Shown piece by piece: positions 17,206 to 25,802 of a stretch of DNA of 64,000 nucleotides; within the stretch, counting starts at the first letter, position 1; every line of letters begins with the position of its first letter. The DNA lies in assembly GCA_963700895.1 (NCBI GenBank), contig CAVOZI010000012.1:1-64000 (forward strand), read 5' to 3'. The stretch is from Anderseniella sp963700895. Lineage in GTDB: Bacteria; Pseudomonadota; Alphaproteobacteria; Rhizobiales; Aestuariivirgaceae. Under the pieces are notes generated by a model. It did not search any database, was not told the origin of the DNA, and was given only the letters and a program-made list of their open reading frames with translations. Both the position numbers and the translations under genes were made by a program.

Positions 17206-18249
17206 ATGCAACCAGTCTTCGACGGCCATAATGACACCCTGCTCAGGCTGTGGCTCAACAATGACCGCGAGGGCAGGCGCTTCCTCGACGGTGACGAGGG
17301 CGGGCACATCGACTTGCCGCGCGCCCGCGCCGGCGGCATGGCGGGCGGCTTCTTCGCCATCTATGCGCCGGCCAACAAGGACGTGCATCTCGACAAGGAC
17401 GATGGAGTGGTGTGCGACGAGCCGCCCATCGGGCCCGTGGACTCGGGCTGGGCGCGGGTGGCGACGTTCGAGATGGCAGCGATCCTGCTGCGCATGTGCG
17501 CCGCACGGCCAGACGCCATAAGGCTGTGCCGATGCGTGGCGGACATCGGGGAGGCGCAAGCCGCAGGGGCGATTGCCGCGATCATGCACGTCGAGGGCGC
17601 CGAGGCCATCGGGCCGGACCTGGGCGAGCTGGAAGTCTTGTACGCTGCCGGACTGCGGTCTATCGGGCCGGTGTGGTCGCGGCCCAACATTTTTGGCACC
17701 GGCGTGCCGTTCAGCTTTCCGGCAGATCCGGAGCAGGGGACGGGGCTGACCGATGCCGGCAAGGCGCTGGTGAAGCGGTGCGATGAACTTGGCGTGCTGG
17801 TGGACCTGTCGCACATGAACGCTGAAGGGTTTCGCGACATTGCGAAGATCAGCACGAAACCGCTGGTGGCGACGCACTCCAACGTGCATGCGCTGTCCAA
17901 TTCGTCGCGCAACCTGATGGACTGGCAACTGGACGCCATCCGCGAGACGGGCGGCATCGCCGGGCTGAACTATGCCGTGCCGTTCCTGCGCGAAGACGGG
18001 CGGCAGACGTCAGACACGCCGCTCACCACCATGATCCGCCATCTCGACCATCTGCTGGAGCGGCTGGGCGAGGGCGGGGTGGCGCTGGGCTCGGACTTTG
18101 ACGGGGCGCTGATCCCGGCGGAGATAGGCGACGTTTCCGGCCTGCCGGCGCTTGTGGGCGCGATGCGACAGGCCGGCTATGGCGATGCGCTGGTCGACAG
18201 GATTTGCCGCGGCAATTGGCTGGACGTGCTGAGACGGACGATCGGCTAG
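17206..18249 (+). CDS. Membrane dipeptidase family (M19) metallohydrolase
   Basis: Zinc dipeptidase of the renal dipeptidase family, 347 residues. Metal-binding motifs are visible: FDGHNDTLLRL at the start, the bridging Glu in IMHVEGAEAIG, the His in LVDLSHMNAEGF and ATHSNVHAL, and LGSDFDGALIP. No signal peptide. It follows the BCCT gene by 129 bp. Dipeptidase-like genes recur in glycine betaine/choline catabolic loci of pseudomonads (recollection), which would fit the transporter. Its TAG overlaps the convergent dehalogenase stop in CTAG 18246-18249. Confidence 0.9.
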   Translation: MQPVFDGHNDTLLRLWLNNDREGRRFLDGDEGGHIDLPRARAGGMAGGFFAIYAPANKDVHLDKDDGVVCDEPPIGPVDSGWARVATFEMAAILLRMCAARPDAIRLCRCVADIGEAQAAGAIAAIMHVEGAEAIGPDLGELEVLYAAGLRSIGPVWSRPNIFGTGVPFSFPADPEQGTGLTDAGKALVKRCDELGVLVDLSHMNAEGFRDIAKISTKPLVATHSNVHALSNSSRNLMDWQLDAIRETGGIAGLNYAVPFLREDGRQTSDTPLTTMIRHLDHLLERLGEGGVALGSDFDGALIPAEIGDVSGLPALVGAMRQAGYGDALVDRICRGNWLDVLRRTIG

Positions 18250-18968
18250 CCGCCGATCTCTGCCTTGTGGGCAGCAGCCAGTTCAGCCATCGAGTTGAAA
18301 CGGAAGGCGACGTCAGGCAGTGCGCCCGGGTTCATGGTGGCGCCGAAGCCCTGCTTGTCGTGGCGGCGGTAGATCCAGCAGGACGTCAGACCGTGACGGG
18401 CGGCGGGCACGTGGTCGTGGAACATGCTCTCGGCAGTGTGGAGGATGTCTTTCTTGGCCAGCCCGCGGGCGGCCAGGTGTTCCAGCATGTAATCGAAATT
18501 GCGGTCGGACGGCTTGTAGGAGCCGATGTCCTCGGCGGTGTAGATCGCGTCGAACTCCACCCCCAGCTTCCTTTTGCTGGCCGCGAAGCTGACATTGTCG
18601 ATGTTGGACAGGATGACCAGCTTGTAGTGCTGCTTGAGGTAGGCGAGCGCCTCGGCGGAATCCGGGAAGGCCGGCCAGTTGACCACAGACGCGCCATAGG
18701 CCGCGCATTCTTCCGGCGATGCGCACAGGCCCCATTCTTCCGCCAGCCGCTTGTAGACGATGGAGAGCAGGTGCGAGTAGCGATAGCCAGGCGTCCAGCG
18801 CTGCTGCGCGGACTTGTGGCGGGCATGGGCCTCCAGCACCTGATCGCGCGTGAGCGGGCTGGACAGGCGCGAGAGGAGCGGCTTCAGACCCTCGAACATG
18901 CCGGTTTCCCAGTCGATCAGGGTGCCGTAACAATCGAAGGTAAGTGCCTTGAAGCCGCTGAGTTTCAT
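18246..18968 (-). CDS. Haloacid dehalogenase type II (HAD family)
   Basis: HAD-superfamily hydrolase of 240 residues starting at ATG 18968 (MKLSGFKALTFDCYGTLIDWE), with GGGAGA upstream. Motif I is DCYGTLIDW with the nucleophile Asp near residue 11, motif II VILSNIDN, the conserved Lys in the YKPSDRNFDYML region, and motif IV HTAESMFHDHVPA. The L-2-haloacid dehalogenase subgroup fits, although such genes often act on other small substrates. Convergent with the M19 dipeptidase and divergent from the glyoxalase-like gene. Confidence 0.87.
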   Translation of the reverse strand: MKLSGFKALTFDCYGTLIDWETGMFEGLKPLLSRLSSPLTRDQVLEAHARHKSAQQRWTPGYRYSHLLSIVYKRLAEEWGLCASPEECAAYGASVVNWPAFPDSAEALAYLKQHYKLVILSNIDNVSFAASKRKLGVEFDAIYTAEDIGSYKPSDRNFDYMLEHLAARGLAKKDILHTAESMFHDHVPAARHGLTSCWIYRRHDKQGFGATMNPGALPDVAFRFNSMAELAAAHKAEIGG

Positions 18969-19112
18969 CGCTGTCTCCCGCGAGTGGATGCTGGTGCGGC
19001 TGTTTAAGCACAAGGACCAATCCTTGTCATGGCCCCTCGCGAAAACTTTTGCGCACCTGCTGCCATGTGCTAGGTCAGGAGCGTGCATTTCCGTGGGCAA
19101 GCGAGGTAAGCC

Positions 19113-19982
19113 ATGCGAGGGCTCGACCACATCGTTCATTGCGTACAGTACTTTGACGGCCTGCGGCTGATCATGGCGCAGGCGGGCTTCACCCTGACGC
19201 CGCCGGCGGAACACCCGTTCGGCACCGGCAATTCGCTGGTGCAACTGGACGGGTTCTTCATCGAATTCCTGCATCTGCCCAACCCGCAGCTGATCCCGCC
19301 GGCAAAGGAAGGGCATTTCTCGTTCGCCCGCTTCAACCAGGCCTACATGGAAGATGGCCGTGAAGGCGCCTCCATGCTGGTGTTCGAAAGCTTCGATGCG
19401 CGCGCCGATCAGCAGGCGTTCGCCGAGGCAGGCCTCGACACCTACGAGCCGTTCGACTTCTCACGCATTGCCAGGCTGCCGGGGGGAGAAGAGGTCACCG
19501 TGGGGTTCTCGCTGGCTTTCGTGACCCATGCCGACATGCCGTGCGCGGCGTTCTTCTCCTGCCAGCAGCATGCGCCTGAGCATTTCTGGAAACCGGAGTA
19601 CCAGCGCCATGCCAACACCGCTGTCAGCATCGGGGAGGTGGCGCTGGTGTGCGAGCAGCCGCTGCATTATGCGGGCTTCCTGCGCACATTGACCGGCCGC
19701 GATCCTGTGCAGGAAGAGGCCCACGCGGTGCGCTTCGAAACGCCGCGCGGCTGGCTGACCGCCTATCAGCCGCAGGCCTTCGCGATGGCTTATGGCCATA
19801 CAGCGCCCTCGCTGGCGGACGGGCCGGTGTTCGGCGGCTACCGGATCGAGGTGCAGAACCGCGAGGTGGCGCTGGCCTGTCTGGATGCAGCGGGCATCGG
19901 CTGGCAGCCGACGCCATCGGGCCACGCCATCGGTCCGGACGTGGCAGGCGGCGCCGTCATCGCCTTCTCCGAGGTGTTCTGA
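19113..19982 (+). CDS. Glyoxalase-like (VOC superfamily) protein
   Basis: The 289-residue protein has two VOC-type repeats of the Glyoxalase_3 kind. It opens with MRGLDHIVHCVQYFDGLRLIM, where the DHIVH strand supplies a metal ligand, then FGTGNSLVQLDGFFIEFL. The second repeat begins near TAVSIGEVALV. Function is uncharacterised; members may be lyases or isomerases of small metabolites. It heads a tight plus-strand run of four genes whose ends overlap or nearly touch. Confidence 0.8.
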   Translation: MRGLDHIVHCVQYFDGLRLIMAQAGFTLTPPAEHPFGTGNSLVQLDGFFIEFLHLPNPQLIPPAKEGHFSFARFNQAYMEDGREGASMLVFESFDARADQQAFAEAGLDTYEPFDFSRIARLPGGEEVTVGFSLAFVTHADMPCAAFFSCQQHAPEHFWKPEYQRHANTAVSIGEVALVCEQPLHYAGFLRTLTGRDPVQEEAHAVRFETPRGWLTAYQPQAFAMAYGHTAPSLADGPVFGGYRIEVQNREVALACLDAAGIGWQPTPSGHAIGPDVAGGAVIAFSEVF

Positions 19983-19986
19983 AGCC

Positions 19987-20418
19987 ATGCTCGACAAGGC
20001 ACTTACAGGGCTTGAGAACCTTCAGGCCATGATCGACGAACGCGGCGGGCAGGCGCCGCTGCACCGTTCGCTGGCGATCCGGCTGATCGAGGCCGGAGAC
20101 GGCTATGCGGTGTTCGAGGGGCATCCGTCGGCTGACTTCTACAACCCGCAAGGCACGGTGCATGGCGGCTGGATCACGGCGATCCTCGACAGCGCGCTGG
20201 GCTGTGCCGTTCATACACAGCTTGAGGCGGGCAAGGGCTACACAACGCTGGAGCTGAAAGTAAACATGGTGCGCGCCATCTCGGCCGATACGGGCCGGGT
20301 GGCGGCGCGCGGCGAAGTGGTCCATCTTGGCCGGCGAACGGCGACGTCCGAGGCGCGTCTCGTCGATGGACAGGGCAAGCTGCTGGCGCATGCGAGTTGC
20401 ACTTGCTTGATACTCTGA
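19987..20418 (+). CDS. PaaI-type hotdog-fold thioesterase
   Basis: Acyl-CoA thioesterase family, 143 residues, ATG 19987, four bp after the previous stop. The hotdog motif HPSADFYNPQGTVHGGWITAILDSALG (about residues 45-70) contains the catalytic-region HGG, and LELKVNMVRAISADTGRVAARGEVVHLGRR completes the fold. Substrate unknown. A longer frame running back into the glyoxalase gene is not supported. The 3' end overlaps the flavoprotein start by 22 bp. Confidence 0.87.
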   Translation: MLDKALTGLENLQAMIDERGGQAPLHRSLAIRLIEAGDGYAVFEGHPSADFYNPQGTVHGGWITAILDSALGCAVHTQLEAGKGYTTLELKVNMVRAISADTGRVAARGEVVHLGRRTATSEARLVDGQGKLLAHASCTCLIL

Positions 20419-21605
20419 TCATTGGCGGTGGGGCGGCGGGGCTGATGTGCGCTGCGCAGGCCGGTACGCGGGGCGAGTCGGTGCTGGTCATCGACCACAA
20501 CGCCAACCCGGGTGAGAAAATCCGCATAAGTGGCGGCGGGCGCTGCAATTTCACCAATCTGGAGTGCCGGCCGGAGCGATTCATCTCCAGCAATCCGCAT
20601 TTCGCCCGCTCTGCGCTCAGCCGCTACACGCAAGCCGACTTCGTCAAGCTGGTGGAAAGGCATGGCATCGCCTACCACGAGAAGACGCTGGGACAGTTGT
20701 TCTGCGATGACAGCGCGCGGCAGATAATCCAGATGCTGCTGGACGAGATGAAGCGGGCCGGTGCGCAGCTTTGGCTTGAGGCATCGGTGCTTGACATCCG
20801 CAAGGTCGAGACGGGCTTCGAGGTGGATGTGGAACAGGCGGGCAGACGCAAGACCGTTGCGCCGCGCAACCTGGTGGTTGCCTCTGGAGGAAAGTCGATT
20901 CCGAAGATGGGGGCAACCGGGTTCGGCTACCGGGTGGCGGAACAATTTGGCCTTGCGGTGACGGACACGCGCGCCGGGCTGGTGCCGCTGACTTTTGGCG
21001 ATGACGTCAAGGCGCGGCTGTGCCCGCTTTCAGGCCTGGCCGCGGATGCGGTGGTGAGTTGCGGCAAGACGCACTTCGAGGAAGCGGTACTGTTCACCCA
21101 CCGCGGGCTGTCGGGTCCGGCGGTGCTGCAGGTGTCGTCCTACTGGCGCGAGACGGAGCCGGTCACGGTTGACCTTTTGCCAGGCCTGGATGCGGACAAG
21201 GCCATTGCCGGTCTCAGGCAATACGAGGGCCGGCGGCAGGCGCAGGTGGCGCTCGGTGAGTTGCTGCCGAAGCGGCTGGCGGACCTGGTCGCGGATGAGG
21301 CCGGGGTGGCGCGGGTCAATATGGCCGACCTGTCGAAGAAGCAGCTTGCAGTGCTGTCGGGCGTGTTGAAGCAGTGGCAGCTTTGGCCGGTGGGCACCGA
21401 AGGCTACCGTACAGCTGAAGTGACCGTGGGCGGTGTCGATACGGCGGGCCTCGACCAGAAGACCATGCAGGCGCGCCGGGTGCCTGGCCTCTACTTCATC
21501 GGCGAAGTGGTGGATGTGACGGGCTGGCTGGGCGGGTACAATTTCCAGTGGGCGTGGTCATCCGGCTGGGTGGCAGGACAGGCGATTGCGGAGCAACAGC
21601 GATGA
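20397..21605 (+). CDS. HI0933/YhiN-family flavoprotein
   Basis: NAD(P)/FAD-dependent oxidoreductase of the HI0933 (YhiN) family, about 402 residues. The dinucleotide-binding motif LIIGGGAAGLMCAAQAGTRG is followed by the family-specific NPGEKIRISGGGRCNFTNLE, and the C-terminus has GLYFIGEVVDVTGWLGGYNF. Cofactor is probably FAD; the physiological reaction is unknown. The start is TTG 20397 (or TTG 20403); no ATG or GTG is available in frame. It overlaps the thioesterase gene and its TGA overlaps the next ATG. Confidence 0.9.
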   Translation: MHLLDTLIIGGGAAGLMCAAQAGTRGESVLVIDHNANPGEKIRISGGGRCNFTNLECRPERFISSNPHFARSALSRYTQADFVKLVERHGIAYHEKTLGQLFCDDSARQIIQMLLDEMKRAGAQLWLEASVLDIRKVETGFEVDVEQAGRRKTVAPRNLVVASGGKSIPKMGATGFGYRVAEQFGLAVTDTRAGLVPLTFGDDVKARLCPLSGLAADAVVSCGKTHFEEAVLFTHRGLSGPAVLQVSSYWRETEPVTVDLLPGLDADKAIAGLRQYEGRRQAQVALGELLPKRLADLVADEAGVARVNMADLSKKQLAVLSGVLKQWQLWPVGTEGYRTAEVTVGGVDTAGLDQKTMQARRVPGLYFIGEVVDVTGWLGGYNFQWAWSSGWVAGQAIAEQQR

Positions 21606-22309
21606 GCGATCACAGGAACCAACTGGGCCAGCCGGTGGGCTTTCCGATGCCGGGCTGGACGGCAAGGCCGCGCCCGCCGCGAGAGGGAATGGAAGGCCGT
21701 TACGTGCGGCTGGAGCCGGTGAACGTAGACGCTCACGCGGCAGACCTGTTCGATGCGTTCAGCGCCGACAGGGAAGGCCGTATCTGGACCTATTTGCCCT
21801 ATGGACCGTTCGGCAGCGCTCACGAGACGGCGGAATGGATGCGCAAGACCTGCCTCGGCGATGACCCGCTGTTTCATGCGATTGTTGACAACGCGTCGGG
21901 CAAGGCGGTGGGCGTGGCAAGCTATCTGCGAATCGAACCCGCGGTGGGCGTGATCGAGGTGGGGCACATCAACTATGCGCCGTCGCTGCAGAGAACGCGC
22001 GGTGCGACCGAGGCGATGTACCTGATGATGGTGCGGGTGTTCGACGAACTTGGCTACCGGCGCTACGAGTGGAAATGCGATGCGCTCAATGCGCCATCGC
22101 GGGCGGCGGCTGAGCGGCTTGGGTTCAGTTACGAGGGGTTGTTCCGGCAGGCGACCATCTACAAGGGGCGCAACCGGGACACGGCCTGGTATTCGATCAT
22201 CGACACTGAATGGCCACACACAAAGGCGGCGTTCGAGGCGTGGCTGGATCCGGCGAATTTTGATGCGGACGGGCGGCAGAAGCAGGCTTTGCGGGTGCGG
22301 CAATTGTAG
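21602..22309 (+). CDS. GNAT-family N-acetyltransferase (RimJ/RimL-like)
   Basis: The 235-residue protein starts at ATG 21602, overlapping the flavoprotein stop as ATGA. GNAT features include VGVASYLRIEPAVGVIEVGHI, the acetyl-CoA pocket region RTRGATEAMYLMMVRVFDELGYRRYEWKC, and NAPSRAAAERLGFSYEGLFRQ, typical of the RimL-like group. The protein substrate is unknown. Last gene of the four-gene run. Confidence 0.88.
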   Translation: MSDHRNQLGQPVGFPMPGWTARPRPPREGMEGRYVRLEPVNVDAHAADLFDAFSADREGRIWTYLPYGPFGSAHETAEWMRKTCLGDDPLFHAIVDNASGKAVGVASYLRIEPAVGVIEVGHINYAPSLQRTRGATEAMYLMMVRVFDELGYRRYEWKCDALNAPSRAAAERLGFSYEGLFRQATIYKGRNRDTAWYSIIDTEWPHTKAAFEAWLDPANFDADGRQKQALRVRQL

Positions 22310-22441
22310 TAGCCCTCTGCCCAGCCTTGTCCCGCGCGCCGGAAGGGGAGCAAATTTCTCAAATGCCGCAACCCGGCGTTAACCTTGCCCGCCGACAATC
22401 AAGGCCAGTTTGTTAGTCCGCGTAACGAGGTGGGACCCCGC

Positions 22442-23065
22442 ATGTATGCGCTTAAGACTGAGCCGGAAGCAGCCGGTTTCTGGGCATGGTTCAACGACAA
22501 CCAGGCCCGCCTGGCCAAGGTGGCCACCAACATTGACGACATGACCATGGACGAGATCGAGCCGGTGCTCGACGAGCTGTCCTCCATCCTGCACGAGGCC
22601 GACGACCGGCTGTTTGCCGAGCTTGGCGCGGACATGCACGGCAAGCCGCGGCTGGTGGTGACGGCAGACGGTGAGCTTGACGCGATGCTGCTTGCCCGCG
22701 ACCTGGTGGCGATTGCGCCTGCCTATGACGGCTGGACGCTGAGCGCACTGCGGGAGCGCGAGGAGGCTGTCACCAGCATCGGATTGCCGGGCGGCGGCGA
22801 TCTGGACATGAGCGAGGCCGTTTTCGTTATGGAAGTGCATGCAGGCAAGGCGGAGATCGCCGTCGGTCTCGACCGGTGGGACGGTTCGCGCAGCGAAGAT
22901 CATACCGCTGCGGTGGAGCAGTACATCGAGCAGGTGCTGGGCGAGGCGGATTATGCCGCCGGGGTTTCCGGCGTGCTGGCGCTTCCCATTGCCGACCTGC
23001 AGCAGGAAGCCGATCCCTGGCCGATCAAGGCGCTGGTGTCAGAGTTCGACCGGTTGCTTTCTTAG
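22442..23065 (+). CDS. Uncharacterised acidic protein
   Basis: Not recognised. From ATG 22442 it encodes 207 residues (MYALKTEPEAAGFWAWFNDN), soluble and strongly acidic. FWAWFNDNQARLAKV near the N-terminus resembles an FW-x-WF motif found in other uncharacterised bacterial proteins. A longer frame from 22385 is possible but crosses GTTAACC promoter-like sequence. It is a single-gene unit ahead of an intergenic hairpin and eno. Confidence 0.6.
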   Translation: MYALKTEPEAAGFWAWFNDNQARLAKVATNIDDMTMDEIEPVLDELSSILHEADDRLFAELGADMHGKPRLVVTADGELDAMLLARDLVAIAPAYDGWTLSALREREEAVTSIGLPGGGDLDMSEAVFVMEVHAGKAEIAVGLDRWDGSRSEDHTAAVEQYIEQVLGEADYAAGVSGVLALPIADLQQEADPWPIKALVSEFDRLLS

Positions 23066-23069
23066 CTTC

Positions 23070-23091
23070 CGCAGGCGCCTCCGCGCCTGCG
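23070..23091. repeat. Hairpin CGCAGGCGC-CTCC-GCGCCTGCG
   Basis: Perfect 9-bp stem with a 4-base loop, four bp after the stop of the preceding gene. It lacks a T-run, so it may be an intergenic repeat or a factor-assisted terminator. The 15-mer TTGCCCGAGGAAGGC, also found in the secG/pyrG islet, lies 78 bp downstream (23169-23183). Confidence 0.5.
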
Positions 23092-23298
23092 TCCGTTCGC
23101 GCACTGGCGCAAAAACGGCGCTTTGCCCGTCTTTGCTTGTGCTGCTACGGAGGGGGCAGGCATAGCCTTTGCCCGAGGAAGGCGCTTTTCTGACCGGCAG
23201 TACCGCCAACCTGCGCGCCCGTGGCGGATTTACACGCCCGTCACACTGGCCTTATATGACGGCTTTCTTCCCACCAGCATTTCTCAGGGGCTCCCGAC

Positions 23299-24576
23299 AT
23301 GACCGAAATCATCCACGTCCACGCACGCGAAATCCTCGACTCGCGCGGCAATCCGACCGTCGAGGTGGACGTGGCGCTGGAGGATGGATCGTTCGGCCGC
23401 GCCGCAGTGCCGTCAGGCGCCTCGACCGGCGCGCACGAGGCGGTAGAACTGCGCGACGGCAACAAGAAGCGTTACCTCGGCAAGGGCGTCACCAAGGCAG
23501 TGGCGGCAGTCAACGGCAAGATCTACGACGCCATCATTGGCATGGATGCCGAAGACCAGTCGGCCATCGACGAGGCGATGATCAAGCTCGATGGCACGGC
23601 CAACAAGGCCAAGCTGGGCGCCAACGCCATTCTCGGCGTTTCGCTGGCGGTGGCCAAGGCAGCAGCGGAAGCTTCTGGCCTGCCGCTCTACCGCTATGTC
23701 GGTGGCACGCAGGCACGCGTTTTGCCTGTTCCGATGATGAACATCATCAATGGCGGCGCACACGCCGACAACCCGATCGACTTCCAGGAATTCATGATCA
23801 TGCCGGTGGGGGCGAAGTCCATCGCCGATGCAGTGCGCATGGGTGCGGAAGTGTTTCACACGCTCAAGGGCGAACTGAAGAAGGCCGGCCACAACACCAA
23901 TGTGGGCGACGAGGGCGGCTTCGCGCCGGACCTGCCATCGGCCGAGAGCGCGCTCGACTTCATCATGGAATCGTGCGCCAAGGCGGGCTACGAACCGGGC
24001 AAGGACATGTACCTTGCGCTCGATTGCGCCGCGTCCGAGTTCTACAAGGGCAAGTCCTATGTGTACGAAGGCGAGGGCGTCAAACGCTCGTCCTCCGAGC
24101 AGGCAAAGTATCTCGCGAAACTGGCCAGGGACTACCCGATCATCTCGATCGAGGACGGCATGCACGAGGATGACTGGGCGGGCTGGAAGGAACTGACCGA
24201 CCTTGCCGGCAAGACCTGCCAACTTGTGGGCGATGACCTGTTCGTGACCAACCCGAAGCGGTTGAAGATGGGCATCGACAAGGGCGTGGCCAATTCGATC
24301 CTCGTCAAGGTGAACCAGATCGGTTCGCTGACCGAGACGCTGGCTGCCGTCGACATGGCGCATCGTGCCTGCTACACGGCGGTGATGTCGCACCGCTCGG
24401 GCGAGACCGAGGACACCACCATTGCCGACCTCGCCGTGGCGACCAATTGCGGGCAGATCAAGACCGGCTCGCTGGCGCGCTCCGACCGGCTGGCCAAGTA
24501 CAACCAGCTCATCCGCATCGAGGAGATGCTGGGCAGCCAGGCGGTGTATGCAGGGAAGGGTATTTTGAAGGGGTGA
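23299..24576 (+). CDS. eno: Enolase
   Basis: Converts 2-phosphoglycerate to phosphoenolpyruvate; also a degradosome component in many bacteria. The 425-residue protein is full length. Visible elements are AREILDSRGNPTVEVDV, the substrate loop PSGASTGAHEAVELRDG, metal ligands in LALDCAASEFY and ISIEDGMHEDDW, LVGDDLFVTNPKRL, and the catalytic Lys in ILVKVNQIGSLTET with SHRSGETEDTTIADLAV. It precedes the ftsB-pdh cluster, as in other alphaproteobacteria, although two small unknown genes intervene here. Confidence 0.98.
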   Translation: MTEIIHVHAREILDSRGNPTVEVDVALEDGSFGRAAVPSGASTGAHEAVELRDGNKKRYLGKGVTKAVAAVNGKIYDAIIGMDAEDQSAIDEAMIKLDGTANKAKLGANAILGVSLAVAKAAAEASGLPLYRYVGGTQARVLPVPMMNIINGGAHADNPIDFQEFMIMPVGAKSIADAVRMGAEVFHTLKGELKKAGHNTNVGDEGGFAPDLPSAESALDFIMESCAKAGYEPGKDMYLALDCAASEFYKGKSYVYEGEGVKRSSSEQAKYLAKLARDYPIISIEDGMHEDDWAGWKELTDLAGKTCQLVGDDLFVTNPKRLKMGIDKGVANSILVKVNQIGSLTETLAAVDMAHRACYTAVMSHRSGETEDTTIADLAVATNCGQIKTGSLARSDRLAKYNQLIRIEEMLGSQAVYAGKGILKG

Positions 24577-24598
24577 GGGACTAGTCAGGGGCCAAGGT

Positions 24599-24814
24599 TT
24601 GAATAGTCCAACCACGCTTGCAGTCTTGCTGGTTGCGTCAGCCACCGTTATCGGTGCGACTGGAACCTGGGCCTTCATGCGATTCCTCGAACCAGGCAGG
24701 CCGCGCTGGCAGCGCGTTGCGCTTGACATGCTGGTGTTCCGGCTTGGCGGTCAGGCTGAAGCGGCTGATCCGGGGAAGAAGCATGTGAAGAGACAGGAAG
24801 GAAGCCGACGCTGA
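24599..24814 (+). CDS. Small predicted membrane protein (uncertain)
   Basis: A TTG-start frame of 71 codons with CAGGGG upstream. It has one hydrophobic helix (LAVLLVASATVIGATGTWAFM, about residues 7-27) followed by a basic, low-complexity tail (GKKHVKRQEGSRR). No family recognised. It could be a real single-pass protein or a spurious frame; the opposite strand is also open. Confidence 0.3.
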   Translation: MNSPTTLAVLLVASATVIGATGTWAFMRFLEPGRPRWQRVALDMLVFRLGGQAEAADPGKKHVKRQEGSRR

Positions 24815-24912
24815 GCCCGCTACAAAGCTCGCTTGTGGGCGTGGCCCATGGTCAACGGCAGTCGCTCGATGGCAAGAAGAACGCGGCACTGGGTTGTCTG
24901 CCGGAGTTCAAC

Positions 24913-25539
24913 TCAGGGCTTCAAACCACATGCCGATAAAACAGCGCTTACTGCCTTTGTCGATCCATTTGCAGTGAGCTCAATCTTCGTTGGTACTTCG
25001 TAGGGCGGTGTTGCGTCGCCTTCCTTCTGCAGCACGACCTGAATGAACGTTTGCGCTGAAAGGATGACCTTTGCCCATTCAGGTGACGTCAGCAGGCTAA
25101 ACAGATTGACGACAATGATTTTCTCGTCCTTGTACATGCGGTTCACGCTTTCCCGCGACTTCGTCAGGGTCAGCCACTTTTTCGACTTGTCGGATCCCAA
25201 TCCCGAAAGTCTGTCATTTCCATAGAAAACAATTATGTTTTCCTCGGTTGGAAAGTGTTCGTTGAAGTAGGCCTCCGGAAAGTCCATCCGCCATTGCACT
25301 ACTCTCGGGGTTTCGCTGTCGCACTGAACAGTGAAGCGGAACGTTTCGCCTGCGTGCTGCGTGTCCAGGATGGCCAGGTGGAGGTTTGGAGCGGTGTCAG
25401 CATTTTGGTAACGCCAGCCGCCACTGTTGGCTGAAGCAGGTTGGCACACGACCCACGTGAAGGCAGTCGCCAGGGCGGCGCTCCGGAAACAAAGTGATAC
25501 AAGTCTCGACAAAGCTGGAAACTCCGCGCGATTTGGCAT
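24913..25539 (-). CDS. Uncharacterised exported protein
   Basis: Not assigned to a family. ATG 25539 gives 208 residues with a signal peptide (SLCFRSAALATAFTWVVCQPASA) cut before about residue 38. The mature part has one conserved-looking segment, RFTVQCDSETPRVVQWRMDF, and a cysteine near the end (VLSACGLKP) that could pair with it. Probably periplasmic. Base composition is lower in GC than eno or pdh, so it may be an accessory gene inserted between eno and the ftsB-like gene. Confidence 0.6.
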   Translation of the reverse strand: MPNRAEFPALSRLVSLCFRSAALATAFTWVVCQPASANSGGWRYQNADTAPNLHLAILDTQHAGETFRFTVQCDSETPRVVQWRMDFPEAYFNEHFPTEENIIVFYGNDRLSGLGSDKSKKWLTLTKSRESVNRMYKDEKIIVVNLFSLLTSPEWAKVILSAQTFIQVVLQKEGDATPPYEVPTKIELTANGSTKAVSAVLSACGLKP

Positions 25540-25706
25540 TGCGAAGCTAGCAATCGGTTGAACCAGCAGCAAGCGAATTTCAACCATAACGCGAGGCATT
25601 GCCGGCGTTGCAGCGCGCGGCCTGTTTGCTGACAAGCCCTGATTGACCGGATCACCAACCTATCGTCTGGCGGCCCTGATCAAATGGTCGGTGGGAAGGA
25701 AGAAGC

Positions 25707-25721
25707 TTAACACTGCGTTAA
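25707..25721. promoter_or_regulatory. CtrA-type site TTAA-N7-TTAA
   Basis: TTAACACTGCGTTAA followed by CC matches the full CtrA consensus (TTAA, seven bases, TTAA, often C). It lies 82 bp upstream of the FtsB-like cell-division gene, a sensible target for the alphaproteobacterial cell-cycle regulator. Confidence 0.5.
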
Positions 25722-25752
25722 CCACGCGGGCGGTAGCGTGAACTTGTGGTAT

Positions 25753-25773
25753 CCGGCCTCCGCCGGAATGACG
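25753..25773. repeat. REP-like CCGGC-CTCC-GCCGG element
   Basis: A 5-bp hairpin followed by AATGACGG, matching the widespread proteobacterial intergenic element of the form TCCGGCnnnnGCCGGAATGACGG. It sits in the presumed leader of the FtsB-like gene, between the CtrA-type site and ATG 25803. Confidence 0.45.
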
Positions 25774-25802
25774 GCTGTGCGACGGGCGATAGAAAACCAG
25801 CC

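Noticed and set aside
16537..17928. 463-codon minus-strand frame opposite the BCCT and M19 genes
   Set aside because: No start signals or recognisable domain, and both plus-strand genes show full family motifs.
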